Shown: one piece after another, positions 1 through 7,751 of the stretch
Layout: every line of letters begins with the position of its first letter
How positions within the stretch are numbered: the first letter of the stretch is position 1
Source: Myxococcales bacterium 68-20
GTDB taxonomy: Bacteria > Myxococcota_A > Polyangia > Polyangiales > Polyangiaceae
Assembly: GCA_001899635.1 (NCBI GenBank)
Contig: MKVQ01000041.1
Span: 264,973-328,972 of the forward strand
Length of the DNA: 64,000 bases
Direction: 5' to 3'
Notes under the pieces: model-generated
What the model was told of the DNA's origin: nothing
Database searches by the model: none
What the model saw: the letters and a program-made list of their open reading frames with translations, nothing else
Translations under genes and position numbers: made by a program

Positions 1-505
1 AGCTCGCGCTCGGATGACCGACCGAGTTGGTCGAAGCGTAGTCGTCGATCCAGCTCCAGAAGGAGCCGCTCCAGCGTCCGCCCTCGAGCTCGCGCATCGC
101 GACGGCCTCGGCCGGAGGATCCGAGAAGATGGCGTTGAAGCGGAAGACCGCCGCCCACTGGCACTTCTTGCCGGTGTCCGTCCCCTGGTCCCAGCTCTTG
201 TTGTTGGGATAGCCAACGTTCGGGTTCTTGAACCAGTCGAGCCCGCGCGTCGAGAAGCCGTTGACCTGCGTGCCCACGGAGGCGTTCGGGACCGGGACGT
301 CGATGTCGGCGACGTTGATCTCGTACTGATTGACGTCCGCGGCCGCGAGCTGGAGAGCCTTGAGCGTGGGATCGCCATCGACCTGCGCCTGGCTGTAGGC
401 GTCCTCGCCTTGCACGGCCTCGTCTTCATCGGCGGTCTGCGAGCAACCGGCGATGATGGCGAACGTACCGAGAACGAGGGCCCAGGGAGCGATGCGAAGG
501 TTCAC
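1..505 (-). CDS. secreted lipoprotein, 3' end outside window
   Basis: I do not recognise the family. Reading from a GTG at 503-505, the frame stays open to the window edge (about 168 codons). The N-terminus is a lipoprotein signal: a short charged start, a hydrophobic stretch, and the lipobox IIAGC near residue 20. The mature part begins acidic and Ser/Gln-rich, then becomes Trp/Asn-rich, as in extracellular domains, with one Cys further in. The GTG was chosen because it gives a compact signal peptide; the ribosome site is weak. Function unknown; an envelope location is well supported by the lipobox. Confidence 0.72.
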   Translation of the reverse strand, partial: MNLRIAPWALVLGTFAIIAGCSQTADEDEAVQGEDAYSQAQVDGDPTLKALQLAAADVNQYEINVADIDVPVPNASVGTQVNGFSTRGLDWFKNPNVGYPNNKSWDQGTDTGKKCQWAAVFRFNAIFSDPPAEAVAMRELEGGRWSGSFWSWIDDYASTNSVGHPSAS

Positions 506-841
506 GAAGCTCTAGCAGAGCACACAACGTACCACACGATCCGGGCTCCCCCGTGACAACGATTTCCATCGGTTACAGGCGTCTGAACCCCCTTGGCTGG
601 ATCATCGAGGGCGGATCATGGATGGGACACGGCCCTCTGCGGGCAGTCGCGACTCGACGGGTCAGGGGCTCGGCAGCGGGTGGTTGGGGCGCCTCCGGCC
701 CCACGTCGTCCGTGCCCTTCAACGCTCGTGACCGCGCGGCCGGGCGCGCCAACACATGCAATATTTTGCATATGTTTCACGAACCTGGCGGCCGGCAAGT
801 TTGCTGCCCGTGCCACCGCCGACTAGGTAACCTTCTCGTTC
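506..841. other. divergent intergenic region upstream of lipoprotein and LysR genes
   Basis: No convincing gene: the short frames here have no ribosome site or family resemblance. The region separates two divergent genes, so it should carry both promoters. Its right half holds an unusually AT-rich island with a perfect inverted repeat (756-771), annotated separately. Confidence 0.6.
756..771. promoter_or_regulatory. candidate LysR-type operator palindrome
   Basis: The sequence ATGCAATATTTTGCAT is a perfect 6-bp inverted repeat with a 4-nt AT-rich centre, about 70 bp upstream of the LysR gene start in otherwise very GC-rich DNA. It contains a T-N11-A dyad, as LysR operators do. LysR proteins usually bind their own divergent intergenic region, so autoregulation is the natural inference. 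Binding is not demonstrated. Confidence 0.5.
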
Positions 842-1750
842 ATGCGCGACGCCGAGAGCCTTCGCTTCGACGACGTCGTCACCTTCCTGACGGTCCATCA
901 CACGCGCTCGATCTCGGCCGCTGCGCGGCAGCTCCAGGTCACGCCGTCACAGGTCAGCAAGGCGGTGGCACGGCTCGAAGAGTACGTCGGGGTCCAGCTG
1001 CTCGCACGTGGCGCACGTGGCGTCGCGGTGAGCATGGCTGGCCTCCGCGTCATCCCGATGCTCGAGGAGATCGCGCGGGGCGTCCGCGATCTGAAGAGCC
1101 AGCAGCAGCCCGACGCGACCCCGATGGTGCGCGTCGCGGCCCCGTCGTCGATCCTCTCGTGCGTCGCCGGCGTCCTCGCCCGCAGCTCACGCGGCATGCG
1201 CTTCTCCTGTCTGGAGCTCGATCCGGTGCGCACCCGCGCGCTCGCCTTCGAGGACGTCTTCGACGTCGCGCTCCTCGCCGACGATCGGGCGCTCGGTGAG
1301 CTCTACACGCACGAGCCGGTGGGCGAAGCCGAGAGCTGCCTCTTCGCTCGGCCGTCGCTCGCGCAGCGGCTCGGGCCGCCGCCGGTCTCACCGGATACCC
1401 TCCGCGACGTGCCGTTCGTGATGCCGCTCCTCCTTCAGGACACGCGCCTTGCAGGCGGGCGAGATCTCTGCCCCTTGCCGTTCGAGCACCGCACGGCGGG
1501 CCACGCCGCTGCGACGTTCGGCGCTGCGCTCGAGCTGGCGACGAGCTCCGACCAGGTCGTCTTCGGACCGCGCGTCGCCGCGCGCGGTCAGCTCGCACGA
1601 CGTGAGCTCATCGAGATCGAGGTCGAGGGATGGTCGGTCCACTGGACGATCTACCTCGCGTGTCACACGACCCGGGTGCAGGCGAGGACGGCGCGCTCGG
1701 TGAAGACGGTGCTCTCACGCTGGCTCGAAGAGTCGTCCACCGGATCGTGA
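842..1750 (+). CDS. LysR-family transcriptional regulator
   Basis: A DNA-binding regulator of usual LysR length (302 aa). Residues about 8-65 form the winged helix-turn-helix, with the typical pattern SAAARQLQVTPSQVSKAVARLE followed by a wing around LLARGARG; the rest is a periplasmic-binding-like effector domain. The conserved helix and the ATG 70 bp after an AT-rich palindrome support the start. The target is not obvious: the divergent neighbour is a lipoprotein gene and the next downstream operon starts about 250 bp later. The effector cannot be predicted from sequence. Confidence 0.88.
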   Translation: MRDAESLRFDDVVTFLTVHHTRSISAAARQLQVTPSQVSKAVARLEEYVGVQLLARGARGVAVSMAGLRVIPMLEEIARGVRDLKSQQQPDATPMVRVAAPSSILSCVAGVLARSSRGMRFSCLELDPVRTRALAFEDVFDVALLADDRALGELYTHEPVGEAESCLFARPSLAQRLGPPPVSPDTLRDVPFVMPLLLQDTRLAGGRDLCPLPFEHRTAGHAAATFGAALELATSSDQVVFGPRVAARGQLARRELIEIEVEGWSVHWTIYLACHTTRVQARTARSVKTVLSRWLEESSTGS

Positions 1751-1861
1751 TCGCCGCGCGTCGATCGAGCGTGGACCTCCGTGGCTACGGCGCTTCGACG
1801 CGTGGCGTCGCCGCCAGGAAGAGCTCCGTCGAGTCGGCGCGGGCTGAAGGCCCCTCGGGAC

Positions 1862-1891
1862 TCCACTGCGGGGTGGGGGCGCGAACCCCAA
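1862..1891 (-). repeat. copy of dispersed intergenic hairpin repeat
   Basis: Read on the reverse strand: a TTGGGG-type arm, the tetraloop TCGC, a GCCCC arm, then CCCCGCAGTGGA. The same order recurs at 10829, 39981 and 41618, with a partial copy at 39745. It lies in the gap between the LysR gene and the Cys-rich peptide operon. Confidence 0.6.
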
Positions 1892-2003
1892 CTTCAGCCC
1901 AGCCGTAGCGGATTGGACGGTAGGAGGCCCGCCGGCGCGCTTTTCGACGTCCGGGGGTCACGAGGCTCCTCCTCGCTGCTAGTAGATGTTGGAGGTCGAC
2001 AGA

Positions 2004-2204
2004 ATGAACGTCGAACGAGCAAGAGCGATCTGGAAGAGAGCCCTGCCCTACGCCTTGGCCGCGTTCACCCTCGCGGTGGCGGGCACTGCGGCGGCTGAGT
2101 ATGTGCGGACGGGCGATAGCTGCTGCAAGCCGGGCGCGGCATGCTGCTACCCCGGCTCGCCGTGCTGCGAACACGCGAACAAGGACCACGAACCGCAGCG
2201 CTGA
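2004..2204 (+). CDS. small Cys-rich membrane-anchored peptide
   Basis: A 66-residue protein that I do not recognise. Residues about 12-31 are one hydrophobic segment ending in TAAAE, either an anchor or a signal peptide. The outer part carries three regularly spaced Cys pairs, CCKPGAACCYPGSPCC, i.e. CC-x4-CC-x4-CC with PG turns, then His/Lys-rich residues. This looks like a metal- or thiol-reactive module. The ATG at 2004 is chosen because GGAGGT lies 8-14 bases before it. The stop is 3 bases before a sigma-factor start, so the two are probably co-translated. Function unknown; redox or metal sensing is inference. Confidence 0.7.
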   Translation: MNVERARAIWKRALPYALAAFTLAVAGTAAAEYVRTGDSCCKPGAACCYPGSPCCEHANKDHEPQR

Positions 2205-2207
2205 TTC

Positions 2208-2783
2208 GTGGGGCGTCCGGAAGCCGAGCTCGACGGCCTGATGGACCGTCTCGCCGACGGAGATCGATCCGCGTTCACGCCTCTCTTCGAGGCGCTGTAC
2301 CCGCGTGCGGTCTCCGTCGCGCGACGTCGGCTCGACGACGCTCATGCGGAGGACGCCGCCCAGCGCACGATGACCGCCGTCTTCGCGCGGGCGGTCGAGT
2401 TCACACCCGGCCGGCCGGTGCTTCCATGGTTCTACGCCATCGCCGCGAACGAGACCCACGCCATCGCGCGCAAGGTCCGCGTCGCGGCGAGCCGCGAGGC
2501 GCCTGCAGCCTCGGCGTCGCTGGTACCGGCCGAAGGCGATCCGGAGAGCGCGCTGTCTCGAGCCGAGATCCGCGCGCTCGTGCGCGAGGCGGTCGCCGCG
2601 CTCGATCCGCTATCGGCGGCCGCGATCGAGTCTCATCTCGCGGACGACCCGGACGCGGGTCCGCGGTCCCCTGCCCTGCGCAAGCGGCTCTCGCGAGCCT
2701 ACGCGCGACTTCGCTCCTCGCTCGGAGCGGGAACCATCGGCGCGGAGAAGAGCGCCGTCACCGGGACGAAAGGAGAGTCATGA
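2208..2783 (+). CDS. ECF-like RNA polymerase sigma factor
   Basis: A 191-aa protein with sigma-70 region 2 at residues about 15-85, including the HAEDAAQRTMTAVFARA core and the WFYAIAANE helix, and a degenerate region 4 at about 125-178 ending in RKRLSRAYARLRSSLG. Region 4 is less canonical than in ordinary ECF factors. Start is GTG, 3 bases after the peptide stop; its own stop overlaps the next ATG (ATGA). The tight three-gene packing suggests the membrane neighbours control its activity. Which promoters it reads is unknown. Confidence 0.82.
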   Translation: MGRPEAELDGLMDRLADGDRSAFTPLFEALYPRAVSVARRRLDDAHAEDAAQRTMTAVFARAVEFTPGRPVLPWFYAIAANETHAIARKVRVAASREAPAASASLVPAEGDPESALSRAEIRALVREAVAALDPLSAAAIESHLADDPDAGPRSPALRKRLSRAYARLRSSLGAGTIGAEKSAVTGTKGES

Positions 2784-3352
2784 CCGCATACGAGCTTTCG
2801 TCCCGAATCGCCCGGCGCGCCTATGAAGGCGCCCGCATCCGTCGCGGCCTCGTTCGCGCGTGTGGGCTCGGCGTGCTGCTCGGCCTCATCGCCGTCGTGG
2901 CGATCGGCGGCGGCGCGCTCGCGTGGCTGCCGGTGTTCGCTGCGGTGTGGACGTTCCTCGAATGGCGAGGCGGCGCGCTCCTCCGCGGCGGCCGGGTCGG
3001 CGCGCTCTTCGGTGCGCTCGTCGCGCTCGTACCGACGAGCCTCTTCATGGCGTGCTGCCGTCTCGGCTGCTCGATGGCCGGCGGCGTGTGCTGCAACACT
3101 TCGCGTGCGTGCGCGGGCATCGGCGCGCTCGTCGGCCTCGGATTGGCCGCGCTCCTCGCCCGCCTCCCGGCACAGGAGCGCTCGCGGGCGACACTGGGCG
3201 CGGCCCTCGGCGTCGTGGCCACCGCCGTCCCGCGATGCGCGGGCCTCATGGTCGGTGAGGGCCTCGGCCTCGTCCTCGGGCTCATCGTCGGCACCGCAGC
3301 CGCCGGCGTCGTGTGCACGGTGGTCGATCGCATCCGCCAGCCGGCAATGTGA
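2780..3352 (+). CDS. polytopic membrane protein with Cys clusters, sigma-operon partner
   Basis: A 190-aa protein starting in the ATGA overlap with the sigma-factor gene. A basic cytoplasmic N-terminus of about 25 residues precedes roughly four to five hydrophobic segments. Between two of them lies a Cys-dense stretch (FMACCRLGC then GVCCNTSRACAG), with further single Cys in the membrane part. I recognise no family. Position after a sigma gene and membrane topology are those of a regulatory partner or anti-sigma-like protein, but no known anti-sigma domain is visible. Metal or thiol sensing shared with the first gene is inference. Confidence 0.75.
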   Translation: MTAYELSSRIARRAYEGARIRRGLVRACGLGVLLGLIAVVAIGGGALAWLPVFAAVWTFLEWRGGALLRGGRVGALFGALVALVPTSLFMACCRLGCSMAGGVCCNTSRACAGIGALVGLGLAALLARLPAQERSRATLGAALGVVATAVPRCAGLMVGEGLGLVLGLIVGTAAAGVVCTVVDRIRQPAM

Positions 3353-3365
3353 TCCGCGCAGGCGT

Positions 3366-4229
3366 TCACTCCGTCGCGACGCGGTAGCGAACACCGAGCT
3401 CGGTGAAGTCGCCTCCGACGAGCCCGAGGCGATCGGGGCTCGAGAGCGTGGTGACGAAGCTCCCGCGCACGTCGAAGCTGCGGCTGAGCTGGATCCGGAG
3501 GACGGGCCCGAAGCGGATCGTTCGCGAGTCGTCGCGCTCCGGTACGGCGAGGACGTCGAGCACCGGTCCGATCGAGTGCTGGTTGCGCGACCCGAGGCGG
3601 AAGACGTAGCCGCCGCGCACGCGCCAAACCCACGGCGGATCGACGATCACGCGGAGCGTCTCCTCGAAGACGTACGAGCCTCCGGGCACGCCACGTACCG
3701 CCGAGATGCTCGCCATCGCGAGGATGTCTCCCGGCCCGACAGGAAGCGCGGAGCTGACCTCGGCCTCGACCGTGTAGTAGCGCGCCGGATCGTTCGCCGT
3801 GGAGTCGAGGTCGAGCCGGTTGTAGCTCTCCTTCGGCTCGAGGAACGCATGCCGGAACGCCGCGAAGTAGCGCGCTCCGACCCGGAGGTCGACGTACGGG
3901 AGCGCGAACCGCGCGCCGCCGTAACCGCCGTAGCCCCCCGCCGACACGAGCGGGTTCGCCTCGAGGCCGAGCCACGTGTTGAACGGCATCCCGTAACCGA
4001 CATGACCACGCGGCCGGAGGTACAGGTAGCCCGCGTCGAGCGTGAGCGCCGCGAAGGTCCGCGGAGCGCCTTCGCTCCAGGATCGGTGCATCGCCGGATC
4101 GACCAACGCATCGGCATGCGGAGGCCCCAGCTCGGGGATCGATCCACCGTGGCTGGTCTCCAGCGCGGACGACGCGCGCGGCACGGCGAGCGCCGACGTG
4201 ACGAGCCCGAGCGTCACGAGCCGCTTCAA
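3366..4229 (-). CDS. secreted beta-rich protein, probably outer-membrane associated
   Basis: A 287-aa protein with a signal peptide (KRLVTLGLVTSALAVPRASSA). The body has alternating hydrophobic/polar strands, many Gly/Tyr/Arg, and a C-terminal FTELGVRYRVATE resembling a last beta-strand of a porin-like barrel. I recognise no specific family. The start is a TTG that overlaps the stop of the upstream PAP2 gene as TTGA, so translation is probably coupled. Its likely role is in the envelope, possibly processing or transporting what the phosphatase handles, but that is inference. Confidence 0.72.
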   Translation of the reverse strand: MKRLVTLGLVTSALAVPRASSALETSHGGSIPELGPPHADALVDPAMHRSWSEGAPRTFAALTLDAGYLYLRPRGHVGYGMPFNTWLGLEANPLVSAGGYGGYGGARFALPYVDLRVGARYFAAFRHAFLEPKESYNRLDLDSTANDPARYYTVEAEVSSALPVGPGDILAMASISAVRGVPGGSYVFEETLRVIVDPPWVWRVRGGYVFRLGSRNQHSIGPVLDVLAVPERDDSRTIRFGPVLRIQLSRSFDVRGSFVTTLSSPDRLGLVGGDFTELGVRYRVATE

Positions 4230-5233
4230 AAGGTCCCCGCGATGCCGATGCCGCGCCCGACCGGAGCGAGACGCCACTCGATCGTGCCGGCGCTCGGCTC
4301 GGTCGAAGAGCGCCGGAAGTGCAGGAGCGGTACCGCGAGGCCGACCGTGGTGCCGACGAGAGCGCCGATTCCGGCGTCGGACGCGTAGTGCATGTCGCTC
4401 ATCACGCGGAACAGGCCGGTCATCGCCGCAACGGTGAAGCCGCCCGTGCACGTCAGGATGTCTCCGGGGCTGCCGAGCAGACCGAGCCCGAGATGGTTCG
4501 CACAGAGGAGCCCCGCGCTCGTGAAGGCGAGCGTCGCGTGGCCGCTGAAGAAGCTCCGGTAGCGGACGCCGGGATCGCAGTCGACGCTCTCGTTCGGGAT
4601 CTCCGTCCCGCACAGCCGCCCGAACGGCCGCTCGCGGCTCGCGGCGACGTTCGCGACCCCTTGTATCGCGGCGGCCAGCGCGAACGCCTCCGCGCTCACG
4701 AGCGCCATCTCCCGCGCGAGGTCCGCGCGCCCGCGATGCCACCACGCAGTGACGAGCGCGTCGACGAGGAACGGCCAGGTCGATGCGAGCGACACGCCCA
4801 CGTCGCTGAGGTCACGAAGCCAGTACCGTCCGCGGAGCGATCCGGCGCGCAGCGCATCGCGCACGTCCTCGTCGAAGCCGATACCGCCGCGCCAGTGCCG
4901 CGAGTGAGGCGACGTCACTGCGGCCCCGAAGACGACGCCGGTGGCGATGCCGGTGACGACGAAGTCGGCGGTCCCGAAGTGGAGCTCGCGCTTCGGATGC
5001 CAACGCGTGTCATCCGCGTGATCGAGCGCACGGGCAGGAGGCTGGAGGGCGGCGACGGACGGCGCCGGCGGCGCTCCCGTGGAGGCCTCGCTGCTGCCCG
5101 CCGGCGTCGCCGGCGATGGTTCGGGGAGGAGCGTCTGTCCGCGTGCGCTCGTCTCCGTCAGCACGAGTGCGCACGCGACGGCGAGCGCAACCCACCCTGC
5201 ACGACTCGTCGACTTTGCGCGCGGCTCGACCAA
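4226..5233 (-). CDS. PAP2-superfamily membrane phosphatase
   Basis: A 335-aa protein with an N-terminal signal or anchor (WVALAVACALVLTETSA), a Pro/Ala/Ser-rich linker, and a PAP2 domain over the second half. The catalytic motifs are visible in order: SRERPFG (K/R-RP motif 1), FFSGHATLAF (SGH motif 2) and DMHYASDAGIGALVG (H-x3-D motif 3). Family members dephosphorylate lipid pyrophosphates or phosphatidic acid outside the cytoplasmic membrane. The start is TTG, inside the tail of a decayed RND remnant; no better start precedes the signal peptide. Coupled to the downstream gene by a TTGA overlap. Confidence 0.83.
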   Translation of the reverse strand: MVEPRAKSTSRAGWVALAVACALVLTETSARGQTLLPEPSPATPAGSSEASTGAPPAPSVAALQPPARALDHADDTRWHPKRELHFGTADFVVTGIATGVVFGAAVTSPHSRHWRGGIGFDEDVRDALRAGSLRGRYWLRDLSDVGVSLASTWPFLVDALVTAWWHRGRADLAREMALVSAEAFALAAAIQGVANVAASRERPFGRLCGTEIPNESVDCDPGVRYRSFFSGHATLAFTSAGLLCANHLGLGLLGSPGDILTCTGGFTVAAMTGLFRVMSDMHYASDAGIGALVGTTVGLAVPLLHFRRSSTEPSAGTIEWRLAPVGRGIGIAGTF

Positions 5234-5300
5234 GACGGAGATAGAGCGCTGGTATCACGAGAAGGTCGAGGATTGTAGAGGTGACGAGGCCCACGGGCCG
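5200..5300 (-). pseudogene. remnant of RND/CzcA-type efflux pump C-terminus
   Basis: One reverse frame encodes VGLVTSTILDLLVIPALYLR, which closely matches the last membrane helix of RND heavy-metal or drug efflux pumps (pattern TSTLLDLLVVPALYLRFG). Nothing else of a roughly 1000-residue pump is present; upstream sequence in the same direction is broken into short frames. The PAP2 TTG start lies within the remnant. It looks like the stump of a deletion. Short length is the main uncertainty. Confidence 0.55.
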
Positions 5301-5836
5301 GGAGGCGGGGCCGCTCACTCGCGCGGCCGGTGCGAGCTCGACGCTCGGCGTCCGGATCTCGCCGGCGACTCGCGAGGGATCGCTCGCGCCGAGCTCCGCC
5401 CCACCCGCGCGCTCTTCGCCGCGTAGTCGAGCCCGCCCGGCGTGAGCACCGGCAAGGTCTGCCCGTCCGGCGCGCGCCTCGAACGTGACGCGCACCGCTG
5501 CCAACGTGCGACGCGCGCCGTGGCGTCTCGGCACGGCGCGCAGCGCGCCGGCGTACTCTTTCTCGGCGAGCATGTGCCCGCGGCGCTCGACGGATCTGGA
5601 GCCGAACGCCGTCTCGGGACGCGGGCACGCACGATGCACGAAGGGCATGCGGAGAGGTGCATCGTGTTCGTCACGCAACCAAAGCCGCCGGAGGAGCCCG
5701 AGCCGATTCGGCACGTGCCTCATCCCGTGCCGAGCCCGAGCGATCCGCCGTCGCCGAACGCACCTCAACCGGACAGCCCGCTTCCGCTCGAGCGCAGTCC
5801 AGCGCGGGAGACCGGAGCAGAGAGGACCACGTCGCG
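5234..5836. other. about 600 bp with no intact gene; efflux-pump debris and inverted repeat
   Basis: Apart from the RND remnant at the left, frames here are short and none is convincing. The reverse strand at about 5300-5660 has coding-like composition without a full reading frame, consistent with decay. A perfect 9-bp inverted repeat (ACGATGCAC at 5631-5639, GTGCATCGT at 5657-5665) lies about 170 bp before the cupin gene. Confidence 0.5.
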
Positions 5837-6253
5837 ATGATGAAAGAGCAGGTCAAGCACGACACGAGCGTCGTCAAGCTGGACTCCTCGCGGTCACCGC
5901 GCGGACCGATGGGCGAGAAGTACCTCGCGTCCGGCGTACGCCTCTCGATGCGCCTCTGGGACGCCGAGCCCGTGACGACCGAGAGCGAAGCTCGCGTGGG
6001 CGAGAGCGAACGCGACTACGAGGTCGTCGGGTATGTCGTCTCCGGCTCAGCGTTGCTGCACATCGAGGGTCAGGTCGTGAGGCTCGATCCCGGGTCCTCG
6101 TACGTCGTGCCCCGCGGCGCGCGGCACTTCTATCACGTGCTGGAGCCGTTCACGGCGATCGAAGCGACCTCTCCTCCGGCCCAGGTCCATGGCCGCGACG
6201 CGCCGCTCTCGCATCGGATGACCGAGGACCCGACGCGCGCGGAGAAGCTCTGA
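5837..6253 (+). CDS. small cupin-domain protein
   Basis: A 138-aa single-domain cupin. The barrel is at residues about 60-115, with the second-motif pattern LDPGSSYVVPRGARHFYHVL supplying a His; the first motif (YEVVGYVVSGSALLHIEG) lacks the usual paired His but keeps the Gly turn. Family members bind a metal and often a small ligand. GAGAGG precedes the double ATG; the first is used. It ends 5 bases before the next gene start, so the two are probably co-transcribed. Substrate unknown. Confidence 0.8.
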   Translation: MMKEQVKHDTSVVKLDSSRSPRGPMGEKYLASGVRLSMRLWDAEPVTTESEARVGESERDYEVVGYVVSGSALLHIEGQVVRLDPGSSYVVPRGARHFYHVLEPFTAIEATSPPAQVHGRDAPLSHRMTEDPTRAEKL

Positions 6254-6258
6254 TCCAC

Positions 6259-6684
6259 ATGTCCCGCGCCTCGCGCTCCCTGGTCACGGCGGCGATCGTG
6301 CTCGGCGCGCTCGTCGTCATCTTCGCCTGCCGGCCTCCACCGGGGAGCGCACCGACGACGACGACGACACTCACAAACGCGGAGCTCGGCTCGTCGTCGA
6401 ACGACGAGGCGATCATGCGCATCACGACCGCGCGCTGCGAGCGTGAGCTCGCATGCAACAAGATCGGAAAGGACCGCGCCTACGAGGATCAGCCGACCTG
6501 CCTCGAGCGGATCGGCGAGCTGATGGACCAGGAGGCGGGCAAGAATGCCTGCCCGTCGGGCGTCGACGCACTCGCCGTCTCGACCTGCCTGCTCGAGATC
6601 CAGCGCACTCCCTGCGGCGGCGAGCTCGAGCAGTCGACGAACGTGCCGACGTGCACGAAGTCCGTCCTCTGCCTGCAGCACTGA
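6259..6684 (+). CDS. secreted Cys-containing lipoprotein, DUF6184-like
   Basis: A 141-aa lipoprotein with signal SLVTAAIVLGALVVIFAC; the Cys at 24 would be lipidated. A Thr-rich linker follows, then a compact domain with RCERELACNKIG and six further Cys likely paired in disulphides. The pattern resembles the myxobacterial DUF6184 lipoproteins, but I give this from memory. ATG is 3 bases after the cupin stop. Function unknown. Confidence 0.7.
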   Translation: MSRASRSLVTAAIVLGALVVIFACRPPPGSAPTTTTTLTNAELGSSSNDEAIMRITTARCERELACNKIGKDRAYEDQPTCLERIGELMDQEAGKNACPSGVDALAVSTCLLEIQRTPCGGELEQSTNVPTCTKSVLCLQH

Positions 6685-6707
6685 AGAGCCCCGTCTCACG
6701 GGCGTCG

Positions 6708-7664
6708 TCAGCCCGGCGCCCGCTCGAGCAACGAGAGTCCGCCGTAGACAGCGCCATAGAGCTGCGCGTCCTCACCGAGCGCCGACACGACGAGGTGCGG
6801 GATCGCGCAGACGTGTCCTTCGAGCTGGGCATGCACTCGCCGCAGCAGGACATCGCCTGCCTCCGCCGTACCGCCGCCGAAGACGATCGCCTCCGGATCG
6901 ACGACGGTGACGATGGCGAACACGGCGATCGACACGAGCTCCGCCACCTCGTCGGCGAGCTCCTCGAGACGAGGGTCGCGCGCCGCCCCCGCAAGCGCCT
7001 CCGCCGGCGCCAGCGCTTCGCTCACGAGGACGTTCGCATGCGCCGCGATCACCTTCCCGCCGATGCGGTCCCCGAGCTTGATGCCCGCAGGTCCGGGCGC
7101 GCAACCGAGCTCGCGGAGATCGCCGAGCTCGCCCGCGGCGGCGTGAGCACCGCGCAGGAGCTTGCCGTCGACGACGACGCCCGCGCCCACGCCGGTACCG
7201 AGCGCGAGGAAGACGAAGTCGCTCATCGCTGCCGCAACGCCACGCCACCGCTCCGCGAGCGCAGCCGCGTTGGCGTCTTGCTCGACCGACGTGTTCACGC
7301 CGAGCCGTTCGGTGACCATCTCGCTGAGCACGACGTCGCGCCATTGCCGAAGCTTGCCTGCGCAGATGACCCGTCCACGCCTGTCGACCAACCCCGGGAC
7401 CGCCAGGCCGGTCGCCCGGAGCTCGCTGCGCTCGCGCGAAGCGCCCGCGATCAGGGCTTCGGCCGTCGCTGCGAAGCGCTCGACGAGGACGCTCGGAGCC
7501 TCTTCCGTCGGCGTCGGGAAGCGCGCCACGGACACGAGCTCGCCCGCACCGATGTCGTAGAGCCCAACCGCGGTCTTCGTTCCGCCGACGTCCCCACCGA
7601 CCACGAGGCCGTGGCCGTACTGCTCCTCGTCTGAAGGGCGCGTCGTCAAGCGGACGGCGGCCAT
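6708..7664 (-). CDS. ROK-family sugar kinase-like protein
   Basis: A 318-aa ROK-fold protein without a DNA-binding N-terminus, so more like a kinase than a NagC repressor. Visible motifs: GGDVGGTKTAVGLYD (phosphate 1), EQDANAAALAE (catalytic Asp), ALGTGVGAGVVVDGKL (phosphate 2) and FGGGTAEAGD (adenosine). The usual ROK zinc site (a C-x-C-G-x2-G-C cluster after an E-x-G-H) is absent: the E-x-G-H is AGELGDL and only one Cys follows. That loss makes glucokinase activity uncertain. Converges on the preceding lipoprotein gene. Confidence 0.85.
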   Translation of the reverse strand: MAAVRLTTRPSDEEQYGHGLVVGGDVGGTKTAVGLYDIGAGELVSVARFPTPTEEAPSVLVERFAATAEALIAGASRERSELRATGLAVPGLVDRRGRVICAGKLRQWRDVVLSEMVTERLGVNTSVEQDANAAALAERWRGVAAAMSDFVFLALGTGVGAGVVVDGKLLRGAHAAAGELGDLRELGCAPGPAGIKLGDRIGGKVIAAHANVLVSEALAPAEALAGAARDPRLEELADEVAELVSIAVFAIVTVVDPEAIVFGGGTAEAGDVLLRRVHAQLEGHVCAIPHLVVSALGEDAQLYGAVYGGLSLLERAPG

Positions 7665-7751
7665 CGTGCACCACGCATGCCGTCATGCCGGCGCGAGCCC
7701 GGCGCAGCGCATGCAGGTTCCCCCCTCGAGCGTATCGTTCGGAGGTGAAGC

